Shown here in pieces: positions 10,581 to 18,562 of a stretch of 64,000 nt of DNA (its first letter is position 1; each line of letters opens with the position of its first letter). The notes beneath the pieces are model-generated. The model had not been told where the DNA came from and did not search any database. It saw only the letters and a list, made by a program, of their open reading frames with translations. Made by a program: the position numbers and the translations under genes. Source of the DNA: Pseudomonas viridiflava (GTDB taxonomy: Bacteria > Pseudomonadota > Gammaproteobacteria > Pseudomonadales > Pseudomonadaceae); assembly GCF_900573885.1 (NCBI RefSeq), contig NZ_UPSE01000493.1, positions 496,001-560,000 of the forward strand, read 5' to 3'.

Positions 10581-12824
10581 ATGGTACAGGTTAGAGCGCA
10601 GCAACCGATCAACACGGATGGCAGCATCAACCTAGAGGCCTGGCTCGATTACGTGCTGAGCGTCGACCCGGCGCTGGATCGAGAGGCCCTGCGGGCCGCG
10701 TGCGAGTTCGCTCGCGAAGCCGAGCAGCAAGCCAACGCGGCGCAGAACCTGTGGACCGAAGGCACTTCCAGTTTTCGCACGGGCCTGGAAATCGCCGAAA
10801 TTCTCGCCGACCTCAAACTCGACCAGGATTCCCTCGTGGCCGCCGTTCTGTATCGCGGCGTGCGTGAGGGCCAGATTCCCCTGGCCAACGTGCAGCAGCG
10901 CTGCGGTGCGGTCGTCGCCAAGCTGATCGAAGGCGTGCTGCGCATGGCCGCCATCAGCGCCAGCCTCAACCCGCGTGAATCGCTGGTGCTGGGCACCCAG
11001 GTACAAGTCGACAACCTGCGCAAAATGCTCGTGGCCATGGTCGATGACGTGCGCGTGCCGCTGATCAAGCTGGCCGAACGAACCTGCGCCATCCGCGCGA
11101 TCAAGAACGGCGACGACGAGAAGCGCCAGCGCGTGGCCCGCGAAGTGTTCGATATCTACGCACCGCTGGCCCACCGCCTGGGTATCGGTCATATCAAGTG
11201 GGAGCTGGAAGATCTGTCTTTCCGCTACCTCGAACCTGAACAGTACAAACAGATCGCCACGCTGCTGCATGAGCGCCGGCTGGACCGCGAACGGTTTATC
11301 ACCGACGTCATGGCTCAGCTCAAAGACGAACTCGCCGCCACTGGCGTGCAGGCCGACATCAGCGGCCGGGCAAAACACATCTATTCCATCTGGCGCAAAA
11401 TGCAGCGCAAGGGCCTGGCGTTCAGCCAGATCTACGACGTGCGTGCCTTGCGCGTGCTGGTGCCGGAAATGCGCGATTGCTACACCGCGCTCGGCATTGT
11501 CCACACCCTGTGGCGGCATATTCCCAAGGAGTTTGACGACTACATCGCCAACCCCAAGGAAAACGGCTACCGCTCGCTGCACACTGCCGTAATCGGTCCG
11601 GAAGGCAAGGTGCTGGAAGTGCAAATCCGCACCCACGCCATGCACGAAGAAGCCGAACTCGGCGTATGCGCGCACTGGCGCTACAAGGGCACAGACGTCA
11701 AGTCTGGCTCCAATCACTACGAAGAGAAGATTTCCTGGCTGCGCCAGGTGCTGGAATGGCACGAAGAATTGGGCGATATCGGCGGCCTGGCCGAGCAGCT
11801 GCGCGTGGATATCGAGCCGGACCGCGTGTACGTCTTTACCCCGGACGGTCACGCCATCGACTTGCCCAAAGGCTCGACGCCGCTGGACTTCGCTTACCGC
11901 GTGCACACTGAAATCGGCCACAACTGCCGTGGCGCGAAGATCAACGGCCGCATCGTGCCACTCAACTACAGCTTGCAAACCGGCGAGCAGGTGGAAATCA
12001 TCACCAGCAAGCACGGCGTGCCGAGCCGCGACTGGCTGAACAGCAACCTCGGTTACGTGACCACCTCGCGGGCACGGGCCAAGATTGTTCACTGGTTCAA
12101 ACTGCAGGACCGCGACCAGAACGTGGCCGCCGGTCGTACCATGCTGGAGCGCGAGTTGGCGCGCCTGGCGCTGCCTGGCGTCGATTTCGACAAAGTGGCA
12201 GACAAGGCCAACATGCGCACCGCCGAAGACCTGTTCGCCGCCCTGGGCGCCGGCGACCTGCGCCTGGCGCAAGTGGTCAACGCGGCGCAGCAATTGGTCG
12301 AGCCGGAACGTGGCAACGAGCAACTGGAGCTGATTCCGCGCCGCCATACCGCCTTCAAACCGGGCAAGCGCGGCGACATTCAGATTCAGGGCGTCGGCAA
12401 CCTGCTCACGCAAATGGCCGGCTGCTGCCAGCCGTTGCCGGGCGATGCCATCGTCGGTTACATCACCCTGGGCCGTGGCGTCAGCATTCACCGCCAGGAC
12501 TGCGCCTCGGTGCTACAGCTGGGTGGCCGCGAACCCGAGCGCATTATCCAGGTGAGCTGGGGGCCGGTGCCGGTGCAAACCTACCCGGTGGACATCATCA
12601 TTCGCGCCTACGACCGCTCCGGTTTGCTGCGAGACGTGTCGCAGGTGTTGCTCAACGAGAAGATCAACGTGCTGGCGGTCAACACTCGCTCCAACAAGGA
12701 AGACAACACCGCGGCGATGTCGCTGACCATCGAGATTCCGGGGCTGGATGCGTTGGGTCGCTTGCTCGGTCGCATTTCTCAGTTGCCGAACATCATCGAA
12801 GTGCGCCGCCACCGAACCTCTTAA
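10581..12824 (+). CDS. relA: (p)ppGpp synthetase RelA
   Basis: 747 residues in RelA order: N-terminal pseudo-hydrolase region (the HD pair is lost, as in monofunctional RelA), synthetase about 230-370 with GYRSLHTAVIGPEG, TGS domain about 400-465 (VYVFTPDGHAIDLPKGSTPLDFAYRVH), a zinc-finger/conserved-Cys region with AGCCQPLPGD, and a C-terminal ACT/RRM domain. It senses uncharged tRNA on ribosomes and makes (p)ppGpp in the stringent response. GGAAGG 7 nt before the ATG supports the start. Downstream is mazG, a common partner in gammaproteobacteria. Confidence 0.97.
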   Translation: MVQVRAQQPINTDGSINLEAWLDYVLSVDPALDREALRAACEFAREAEQQANAAQNLWTEGTSSFRTGLEIAEILADLKLDQDSLVAAVLYRGVREGQIPLANVQQRCGAVVAKLIEGVLRMAAISASLNPRESLVLGTQVQVDNLRKMLVAMVDDVRVPLIKLAERTCAIRAIKNGDDEKRQRVAREVFDIYAPLAHRLGIGHIKWELEDLSFRYLEPEQYKQIATLLHERRLDRERFITDVMAQLKDELAATGVQADISGRAKHIYSIWRKMQRKGLAFSQIYDVRALRVLVPEMRDCYTALGIVHTLWRHIPKEFDDYIANPKENGYRSLHTAVIGPEGKVLEVQIRTHAMHEEAELGVCAHWRYKGTDVKSGSNHYEEKISWLRQVLEWHEELGDIGGLAEQLRVDIEPDRVYVFTPDGHAIDLPKGSTPLDFAYRVHTEIGHNCRGAKINGRIVPLNYSLQTGEQVEIITSKHGVPSRDWLNSNLGYVTTSRARAKIVHWFKLQDRDQNVAAGRTMLERELARLALPGVDFDKVADKANMRTAEDLFAALGAGDLRLAQVVNAAQQLVEPERGNEQLELIPRRHTAFKPGKRGDIQIQGVGNLLTQMAGCCQPLPGDAIVGYITLGRGVSIHRQDCASVLQLGGREPERIIQVSWGPVPVQTYPVDIIIRAYDRSGLLRDVSQVLLNEKINVLAVNTRSNKEDNTAAMSLTIEIPGLDALGRLLGRISQLPNIIEVRRHRTS

Positions 12825-12834
12825 CGCGTCGTCC

Positions 12835-12915
12835 TGCAGGAGCGGCTGGGCGGCGTTCCGATTAGCTGTGATGCTCTTTAAGCTCAAAGGCATCGCGGCT
12901 GAAGCCGCTCCTACA
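12835..12915. repeat. REP-like palindromic element between relA and mazG
   Basis: A left arm at 12835-12858 and a right arm at 12892-12915 are imperfect inverted copies with the core GCGGCTGAAGCCGCTCCTAC. The core matches that of the element at 53554-53617, so they belong to one family. Confidence 0.75.
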
Positions 12916-12942
12916 TAGAGTTCGTATCGGCCAAGGATTTTT

Positions 12943-13782
12943 ATGTACCAGCTTCCTGACCTCCTGCACCTCATGGCCCGCCTGCGCGATCCGCAGTACG
13001 GCTGCCCGTGGGATTTGCAACAGAACTACGCCAGCATCGTGCCGCACACCCTCGAGGAAGCGTACGAAGTGGCCGATGCCATCGAGCGCGCCGACTTCGA
13101 ACATTTGCCGGGCGAGCTGGGCGATCTGCTTTTTCAGGTGGTGTATTACAGCCAGCTGGCGAAGGAGGAGGGGCGCTTCGAATTCGCCTCGGTGGTCGAT
13201 GCCATTACCCGCAAACTGGTGCGTCGTCATCCCCACGTGTTCCCCGACGGCGACCTCTATGGCGCGCCCGACATGGCTCGGCTAAGCGAAGCCGCCGTTA
13301 AGCAGCGTTGGGAAGAAATCAAAGCCGAGGAGCGCGCCGAGAAAGCCGCAGCGCCAGAACAGCTGTCGTTGCTCGACGATGTGCCCGCCACGCTGCCCTC
13401 GCTGTCGCGCGCCGCCAAACTGCAAAAGCGCGCGGCGCAGGTCGGCTTCGATTGGCCGGAGGCGCTGCCCGTTGTCGATAAAGTGCGCGAAGAACTCGAC
13501 GAAGTACTGGAAGCCATGAGCGCCAACGACAGCGAGGCGATGACCGAGGAGATCGGCGATTTGCTGTTTGTAGTGGTGAATCTGGCGCGGCACCTGAAGG
13601 CCGACCCTGAAACCGCCCTGCGTGCGGCCAATGCCAAATTCGAGCGACGCTTCCGTTTTATCGAGCAGGTGCTGCGCGAGCAAGGTCGGGATATTCACGC
13701 CTGCAGCCTGGAAGAACTGGACGCCATCTGGGGTCAGGCCAAACGCGAAGAGCGGCAGGCTGGCGTGGGCAGTTGTGGATAG
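12943..13782 (+). CDS. mazG: Nucleoside triphosphate pyrophosphohydrolase MazG
   Basis: 279 residues with two tandem MazG helical domains. The metal-binding pattern is visible in each: LEEAYEVADAI with ELGDLLFQVVYY in the first, and REELDEVLEAM with EIGDLLFVVVNLARH in the second. The family hydrolyses noncanonical and canonical NTPs to NMP and PPi, and in E. coli it lowers ppGpp during starvation, which fits its place after relA. The ATG at 12943 begins the MYQLPDLLHLMARLRD family start. The REP element upstream separates it from relA but need not end transcription. Confidence 0.95.
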   Translation: MYQLPDLLHLMARLRDPQYGCPWDLQQNYASIVPHTLEEAYEVADAIERADFEHLPGELGDLLFQVVYYSQLAKEEGRFEFASVVDAITRKLVRRHPHVFPDGDLYGAPDMARLSEAAVKQRWEEIKAEERAEKAAAPEQLSLLDDVPATLPSLSRAAKLQKRAAQVGFDWPEALPVVDKVREELDEVLEAMSANDSEAMTEEIGDLLFVVVNLARHLKADPETALRAANAKFERRFRFIEQVLREQGRDIHACSLEELDAIWGQAKREERQAGVGSCG

Positions 13783-13864
13783 TCTGGCCGGCTAGGTGTT
13801 AGCGCCTGGCTTGTGGAAGAATAACGGCGTTTTTTACCGGTGCCCTTGAGAGAGTCATCAACGA

Positions 13865-14404
13865 ATGAGCATGTCATTGCGTGACCAGCTGCTAAAAGCC
13901 GGCCTGGTCAACGAGAAGCAGGCCAAACAGGTCAGCAAGGAAAAGCAGAAGCAGAAGCGTCTGGAGCACAAAGGCCAGGTCGAGGTTGACGACTCGCAGC
14001 AGCGTGTCGCCCTCGAAGCCAAGGCCGAGAAGATTGCCCGCGACCAGGAACTCAATCGTCAGCAGCAGGAAAAGGCGCAGAAGAAAGCCGAAGCCGCGCA
14101 GATCAAGCAATTGATCGAGTCGAGTCGCCTGCCCAAGCTGACCACCGAGGATTACTACAACTTCGTCGACGACAAGAAGGTCAAGCGCCTCTCCGTCAAC
14201 GCCCTGATGCGCAACAAGCTCAGCAGCGGCTCGCTGGCCATCGTTCAGCATGGCGGCGGTTATGAAGTGATTCCCCGCGAAGCCGCGCTGAAGATTCAGG
14301 AACGCGACCCTCGCCGTATCGTGCAACTCAACGTGCAAACCGAGGAAAACGACGCCAACGATCCGTACGCGGCGTACAAGATTCCCGACGACCTGATGTG
14401 GTGA
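13865..14404 (+). CDS. DUF2058 family protein (YaiL-like)
   Basis: 179 residues, highly charged. The N-terminal SLRDQLLKAGLVNEKQAKQV is the DUF2058 signature. Residues about 25-85 are Lys/Gln/Glu-rich and likely form a long helix or coiled coil. The C-terminal half contains TTEDYYNFVDDKKVKRL and ends in DDPYAAYKIPDDLMW-like residues. E. coli YaiL has been described as nucleoid- or polysome-associated; no activity is known. A second in-frame ATG two codons on (13871) is possible. A 12-bp palindrome follows the stop. Confidence 0.9.
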   Translation: MSMSLRDQLLKAGLVNEKQAKQVSKEKQKQKRLEHKGQVEVDDSQQRVALEAKAEKIARDQELNRQQQEKAQKKAEAAQIKQLIESSRLPKLTTEDYYNFVDDKKVKRLSVNALMRNKLSSGSLAIVQHGGGYEVIPREAALKIQERDPRRIVQLNVQTEENDANDPYAAYKIPDDLMW

Positions 14405-14410
14405 TTTGAT

Positions 14411-14444
14411 TCACCGGATGTGGGGCGTACCGCACATCCGGTGA
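14411..14444 (+). terminator. Terminator-like hairpin after the DUF2058 gene
   Basis: Perfect 12-bp stem (14411-14422 with 14433-14444, 10-nt loop) starts 6 nt after the stop codon. No T-run follows, so termination is inferred from position and stem only. Confidence 0.5.
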
Positions 14445-14529
14445 TGCCGTTTGGCCATCAATTAAAGTTCGCACACTCTGGAACGTGTCCGGTCCAACCC
14501 CCTAGACCGTCACTTCCGGAGCCTAGCCA

Positions 14530-14952
14530 ATGGCCGATATCCACAACCTGCAACGCTTTGTAGACGCGCAAGCTTCCACCTACGATCAGGCCCTCGCCGA
14601 AATCCAGGCGGGACAAAAACGAAGTCACTGGATGTGGTTTATCTTTCCCCAGCTCAAGGGCCTGGGACACAGCGCCAATTCCGAGTTCTACGGCATCTCC
14701 GGCCTCGACGAGGCCAACGCCTACATCACTCACCCCATCCTCGGCCCGCGTTTGCACGCCTGCACCACCGCCTTGCTGGCCTGGCCCGACCGCAGCGCCC
14801 GCGACATCCTCGGCAGCCCCGACGACACCAAACTCTGCTCTTGCATGACCCTTTTCGCCACGTTGACCCACGAGCCGAATATTTTCTCGCAGGTGCTTGA
14901 GCATTTTTTTGCCGGGCATGCGGATCCGTTGACGTTGGCGCGGGTGGGGTAG
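14530..14952 (+). CDS. DUF1810 family protein
   Basis: 140 residues matching DUF1810 along the full length: NLQRFVDAQ start, the central MWFIFPQLKGLG, the YGI segment, then HPILGPRL and a CMTLFA segment. The fold is small and helical. No biochemical role is established that I know of; older databases label it calpastatin, which is not supported. ATG 14530 follows CCGGAG. It converges with vapC, with 8 nt between them. Confidence 0.85.
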   Translation: MADIHNLQRFVDAQASTYDQALAEIQAGQKRSHWMWFIFPQLKGLGHSANSEFYGISGLDEANAYITHPILGPRLHACTTALLAWPDRSARDILGSPDDTKLCSCMTLFATLTHEPNIFSQVLEHFFAGHADPLTLARVG

Positions 14953-14960
14953 CTTGGCTG

Positions 14961-15341
14961 TTAGTGCACGATGGGAAAGTGCGAGACCCCAAATTTTTCT
15001 GCGAGCTCAGCCAAGCGTTTGTCTAGCGTCCAGAGCCGTGCGCCAGGGGTAATGAGCGTTGATGCTAGGAGAGTAAGGTCTACCAGGCCGCACCCAAGCC
15101 CATACAATTTTTCACTTTCGATAAATGTCATCACTTCGTCGATGGTGGCTTGAGTGCACGCTTCTAGAAGCTCTATGTACTGCAACGTAGCGACCCGTGG
15201 GGCGGGTGGTGTACCGCACGCGATTTCTCCAATGACCATTGGATGAGTTATGGCGAGGTCTTGGCCTAACAGATGGACCAATGCCTGATTGCCGTTGCGG
15301 AAGTGATCCACCCATACGGATGTATCGATCAGCACGCCCAC
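14961..15341 (-). CDS. vapC: VapC-type PIN-domain ribonuclease toxin
   Basis: 126 residues, a full PIN domain. Acidic active-site residues are at LIDTSVW (Asp6), VIGEIACG (Glu), GLVDLTLLA (Asp) and the Asp of LDKRL. VapC toxins cut tRNA or rRNA and are neutralised by VapB. The start codon overlaps the vapB stop by one base, in the usual antitoxin-first order. The target RNA cannot be inferred. Confidence 0.92.
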   Translation of the reverse strand: MGVLIDTSVWVDHFRNGNQALVHLLGQDLAITHPMVIGEIACGTPPAPRVATLQYIELLEACTQATIDEVMTFIESEKLYGLGCGLVDLTLLASTLITPGARLWTLDKRLAELAEKFGVSHFPIVH

Positions 15342-15541
15342 TAAAGCGACGCTCCGCGGTCACGTACAGGGTTCTGCATCTCCGGGGCGGCGCCACCCAG
15401 AGCGGCTAAGCGCTTTGCTGCTTGAACTCGAACGAACATTTTGATCGCCTCCCTGAATATGTCGGCTTTATCCATGCCGGGCTCCGCCATCTGCAGAGCT
15501 CGTTGGTACAGCGCGTCTTCAAGGGTAACTGTGGTACGCAT
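15341..15541 (-). CDS. vapB: VapB-type ribbon-helix-helix antitoxin
   Basis: 66 residues. The N-terminal MRTTVTLEDALYQRALQMA is a ribbon-helix-helix DNA-binding segment. The C-terminal tail (ALGGAAPEMQNPVRDRG) has the toxin-binding composition seen in VapB partners. It directly precedes and overlaps vapC. A near-start inverted repeat at 15565-15586 is the probable autoregulatory operator. Confidence 0.9.
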   Translation of the reverse strand: MRTTVTLEDALYQRALQMAEPGMDKADIFREAIKMFVRVQAAKRLAALGGAAPEMQNPVRDRGASL

Positions 15542-15564
15542 AGTTGATTTCCTTTCGCATCATA

Positions 15565-15586
15565 TTTGATGATAACTGTCATCAAA
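15565..15586. promoter_or_regulatory. Probable VapBC operator
   Basis: Perfect 8-bp inverted repeat (TTTGATGA at 15565-15572, TCATCAAA at 15579-15586, 6-bp spacer), 23 bp upstream of the vapB start. Size and place fit a VapB or VapBC binding site. Confidence 0.65.
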
Positions 15587-15634
15587 AGTTGAATCTAAAC
15601 CTTGGTGCTCAGGATCGCAACCAGGAAAAACGCA

Positions 15635-16081
15635 TCACGGACTAAGCGTCTTGTTTTCAGGACTTTTCCCTTCCCGCATCTTCCCTAGCACCCGCTCGGC
15701 GTTATCGCCGCAGCCCATGCCTTCGGGCCTGTTTTCGATATCGCTAATGATTGCGAGCAGTCGCGCCTTGTTCTGGGCCAGACGCTGTTGCATGTCTTCT
15801 ATCTCGGTGACTTTGCGGTTCAGGCTGACGAGGATCTCGGCGTGGTCGAGCCCCTGCGGGTTGTTGTCCGGCAAGAAGCGGCGGATTTCGTCGAGGGAGA
15901 AACCGGCGCGCTGGGCGTTGAGGATGATTTCCAGGGTGCTGACGGTGTGGGCGGGGTAGTGCCGGTAGCCGTTGGCATGACGCTGAGCGGCAATCAGGCC
16001 GCTGGCTTCGTAGTAGCGAATGCGCGAAGGCGCCAGGTTCATGCGTTGAGCCAGTTCGCCAATTTTCACGGTTTTCTCCAC
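15635..16081 (-). CDS. MerR family transcriptional regulator
   Basis: 148 residues. N-terminal winged helix (KIGELAQRMNLAPSRIRYYEASGLI), dimerising coiled coil about 80-115, and a C-terminal Cys segment GMGCGDNAER. Single-effector MerR proteins of this kind often control redox enzymes. It is divergent from the ene-reductase at 16180, and the shared gap holds a 19-bp-spacer promoter with a central palindrome, the standard MerR target. The ligand is unknown. Confidence 0.92.
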   Translation of the reverse strand: MEKTVKIGELAQRMNLAPSRIRYYEASGLIAAQRHANGYRHYPAHTVSTLEIILNAQRAGFSLDEIRRFLPDNNPQGLDHAEILVSLNRKVTEIEDMQQRLAQNKARLLAIISDIENRPEGMGCGDNAERVLGKMREGKSPENKTLSP

Positions 16082-16109
16082 AGGCCAGGTTTGCTTTGAG
16101 AATTGGGGG

Positions 16110-16140
16110 TTGACCTTAAAGCTGACTTTAACCTTAGTCT
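16110..16140 (+). promoter_or_regulatory. MerR-type promoter of the ene-reductase gene
   Basis: TTGACC (16110-16115) and TAGTCT (16135-16140) are separated by 19 bp, longer than the sigma-70 optimum. The spacer holds the palindrome TTAAAG-CTGA-CTTTAA at 16116-16131. This is the arrangement that MerR activators untwist. Confidence 0.8.
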
Positions 16141-16179
16141 GCCGTCATCTGCCAACCGCATTTCCCCGTGGAGTTATAG

Positions 16180-17406
16180 ATGACTGCCTTTTCGCCGCTG
16201 CAATTGCCCAACGGCACGACCCTGCCAAACCGTCTCTGCAAAGCGGCCATGGAGGAGAATCTGGCCGATGCGGAGCAAGGCCCGTCGCCTGCGTTGTTTC
16301 GCTTGTACCAAGCCTGGGCGGAGGGCGGCGCCGGGTTGATTCTGACCGGCAACGTGATGGTCGACCGCCGCGCCATGACCGGCCCTGGCGGTGTGGTGCT
16401 GGAAGATGCGCGGCAGCTGGATAAATTTCGTCAGTGGGCCAGCATCAGCCGTAGCCACGGCGCTCAGGTGTGGATGCAGATCAATCATCCCGGCCGCCAG
16501 ATGCAGGCGAGCCTGGGGCAGCAAACCGTCGCACCGTCAGCCGTTTCCCTGCAACTGGGGGGCATGTCGAAAATGTTTGCCGAACCAAAACCGATGAGCG
16601 AGGCGGACATCGCCGCGCTGATCCAGCGCTTCGCTACCACCGCGCAGCTTGCCGAGCAGGCCGGTTTCAACGGCGTGCAGATTCATGCCGCGCATGGCTA
16701 TCTGCTTAGCCAATTCCTGTCGCCGCTTAGCAATCAACGCACCGACCGCTGGGGCGGCAACGTGGAAAACCGTGCCCGTTTACTGGTTGAAGTGGTGAAA
16801 GCGGTACGCGCGGTGGTGGCGGCGGACTTTGGCGTGTCGGTAAAACTCAACTCGGCCGACTTCCAGCGGGGCGGGTTTGATGACGCCGATGCGTTGAGCG
16901 TGGTCAAGCTGCTCAATGAACTGCCCGTGGATCTGGTTGAGCTGTCTGGCGGCAGTTACGAAGCGCCTGCCATGCAGGGCCAGGCACGAGACGGCAGAAC
17001 CCTGGCGCGTGAAGCCTATTTCCTCGAATTCGCCAGCGAGATCGCCAAAACGGCGCGCATGCCGGTAATGGTCACTGGCGGCATTCGCCGTCTGCCCGTT
17101 GTGGAACAGGTACTCGCCAGCGGCATCGCCATGGCCGGTATCGCCACGGCGCTGGCCATCGACCCAGCTTTGCCCAAACGCTGGCAAGCCGGGCAAACCA
17201 GTAGCCCCGAACTGGCGCCGATCACTTGGAAAAACAAAGTGTTCGCCTCGCTGGCCTACATGGCGGTGGTGAAGTTTCAACTCAACCAGCTCAGCCGTGG
17301 CAAACAGCCAAAGCCGGATGTATCGCCGCTCAAGGCACTGGTGATGGAACAGCTGAAAACCCTGCGCCGCACCCGTCAGTACAAGCGGTGGATGGCGGCG
17401 GATTAA
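16180..17406 (+). CDS. NADH:flavin oxidoreductase / Old Yellow Enzyme family ene-reductase
   Basis: 408 residues forming the FMN TIM barrel. Seen are NRLCKAAMEENLAD at the start, QINHPGRQ, the substrate-binding motif GVQIHAAHGYLLSQFLSP, RTDRWGG and the phosphate-binding VMVTGGIRR. There is no C-terminal iron-sulfur/NAD module, so it is a single-domain enzyme rather than a dienoyl-CoA reductase. It probably reduces electrophilic alkenes with NAD(P)H in the cytoplasm. The divergent MerR gene and its operator suggest induction by such compounds. Confidence 0.92.
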   Translation: MTAFSPLQLPNGTTLPNRLCKAAMEENLADAEQGPSPALFRLYQAWAEGGAGLILTGNVMVDRRAMTGPGGVVLEDARQLDKFRQWASISRSHGAQVWMQINHPGRQMQASLGQQTVAPSAVSLQLGGMSKMFAEPKPMSEADIAALIQRFATTAQLAEQAGFNGVQIHAAHGYLLSQFLSPLSNQRTDRWGGNVENRARLLVEVVKAVRAVVAADFGVSVKLNSADFQRGGFDDADALSVVKLLNELPVDLVELSGGSYEAPAMQGQARDGRTLAREAYFLEFASEIAKTARMPVMVTGGIRRLPVVEQVLASGIAMAGIATALAIDPALPKRWQAGQTSSPELAPITWKNKVFASLAYMAVVKFQLNQLSRGKQPKPDVSPLKALVMEQLKTLRRTRQYKRWMAAD

Positions 17407-17500
17407 GCGAAAGTGCGGCGTTAGGTGTAGCCGCGTTCCCGCATGTTGTTTTTGGGGTGGTAAACGAAGTGCTTGACGGGCAGCATTCACGCTTTAAAAA

Positions 17501-17519
17501 TATACGCAAGTTGCGCATA
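17501..17519. promoter_or_regulatory. Probable operator of the 17523 toxin-antitoxin pair
   Basis: Inverted repeat with 9-bp arms, one mismatch and a 1-nt centre (17501-17519), ending 4 nt before the toxin start. A TTGACG at 17473-17478 upstream could be the -35. Likely antitoxin autoregulation site. Confidence 0.55.
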
Positions 17520-17522
17520 CTT

Positions 17523-17867
17523 ATGAGAGCTACGTTTATCGAAATGCCCGCTTTCGCACGTCAACGGCTCGAATATTTCGACGACGTTGCGTTTGCAGAT
17601 TTTCAGCAGGCGCTACTGCAGCAACCTGACGTGGGAGATGTCATCCAAAACACGGGCGGCTTGCGCAAGGTTCGCTTCGGCGATGCAGCGAGAGGGAAAG
17701 GGAAACGAGGAGGGCTGCGAGTAATTTATTACTGGTGGCAGGGTGGAGCGCAATTCTGGCTGTTCACGCTTTACGACAAGGATGATTTCGATGATCTCAG
17801 CTACGACCAACGCAAATTGTTGAAGCAACGATTAGAAGCAGAGATAACAGAGAGAAAAATGCCATGA
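17523..17867 (+). CDS. RelE/HigB-type toxin
   Basis: 114 residues from ATG 17523; a longer open frame upstream runs inside the previous gene and is ignored. The core VIQNTGGLRKVRFGD and RGGLRVIYYWW followed by FWLFTLYDKD is the RelE/HigB-2 fold. These toxins cut mRNA on ribosomes. The 4-nt ATGA overlap with the downstream HTH gene gives a toxin-first pair of the HigBA/NadS type. Confidence 0.88.
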   Translation: MRATFIEMPAFARQRLEYFDDVAFADFQQALLQQPDVGDVIQNTGGLRKVRFGDAARGKGKRGGLRVIYYWWQGGAQFWLFTLYDKDDFDDLSYDQRKLLKQRLEAEITERKMP

Positions 17868-18184
17868 CCCAAAAGCGCGATATTTTTGCAGACTTGATGG
17901 AAGGCTTTGATGCCCTGGCTGAACAGCGCCAAGGAAAGGTCACGCTGCGCACCCACGACGCCGTAATCAAACCTTTGGCGCCCGCGACCGCGGAAGAAAT
18001 AATCGCAGTGCGTAATAAACTGAACATGTCACAGCCCGTATTCGCTCAACACCTGCACGCGACGCCTGGCACGGTCAAAAATTGGGAACAGAACCGTTCC
18101 AAACCGAACGCACAAGCTACGGTGCTGATTCGCCTGCTAAATGCCTACCCGGAAACGGCGAAGCACCTGGCTCAAATTTGCTGA
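17864..18184 (+). CDS. HTH antitoxin (HigA/NadS-like)
   Basis: 106 residues with a C-terminal Cro/C1-type helix-turn-helix (IIAVRNKLNMSQPVFAQHL, then TVKNWEQNRSKP). The N-terminal 50 residues are the likely toxin-binding part. It overlaps the toxin gene by 4 nt. It probably represses the pair through the palindrome at 17501-17519. Confidence 0.88.
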   Translation: MTQKRDIFADLMEGFDALAEQRQGKVTLRTHDAVIKPLAPATAEEIIAVRNKLNMSQPVFAQHLHATPGTVKNWEQNRSKPNAQATVLIRLLNAYPETAKHLAQIC

Positions 18185-18187
18185 GGG

Positions 18188-18538
18188 CTACGCCGACCAC
18201 ACCGCCAACTCATACCCATCCAGATCCAGAAACTGAAACCGGCGCCCGCCCGGAAAGCTAAACACTGCTTTGCTGATCGAGCCGCCGGCTGCTTCGACAC
18301 GGGCCTGCGTGGCGGCCAGGTCATCGCCATAGAGGATGATCAGCGGGCCGCCCGGCCGCACCGGTTCGCCGGTGGTGAAGCCGCCGGTCAGGCGGCCGTC
18401 GGTGAATTCACAATAGGTGGGGCCGTAGTCGGTGAAGGTCCAGCCAAATACGCTCCCGTAGAACGCTTTGCTGCGTTCGATATCGGCGACGTTGAATTCG
18501 ATGTTGTCGATCTGCCTGTCGGTACCGCGAATGCCCAT
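18188..18538 (-). CDS. VOC (glyoxalase/bleomycin-resistance fold) family protein
   Basis: 116 residues in a single VOC unit: IDNIEFNVADIERSKAFYG at the start, GWTFTDYG, and the closing FQFLDLDGYELAVW strand. Such small proteins bind metals or small ligands; the substrate cannot be named. GGAGAA 5 nt before the ATG supports the start. It lies 24 nt downstream of the TIGR01777 gene and is probably in its operon. Confidence 0.88.
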   Translation of the reverse strand: MGIRGTDRQIDNIEFNVADIERSKAFYGSVFGWTFTDYGPTYCEFTDGRLTGGFTTGEPVRPGGPLIILYGDDLAATQARVEAAGGSISKAVFSFPGGRRFQFLDLDGYELAVWSA

Positions 18539-18562
18539 TCCTGTTCTCCTTGTTGAAGCTGT

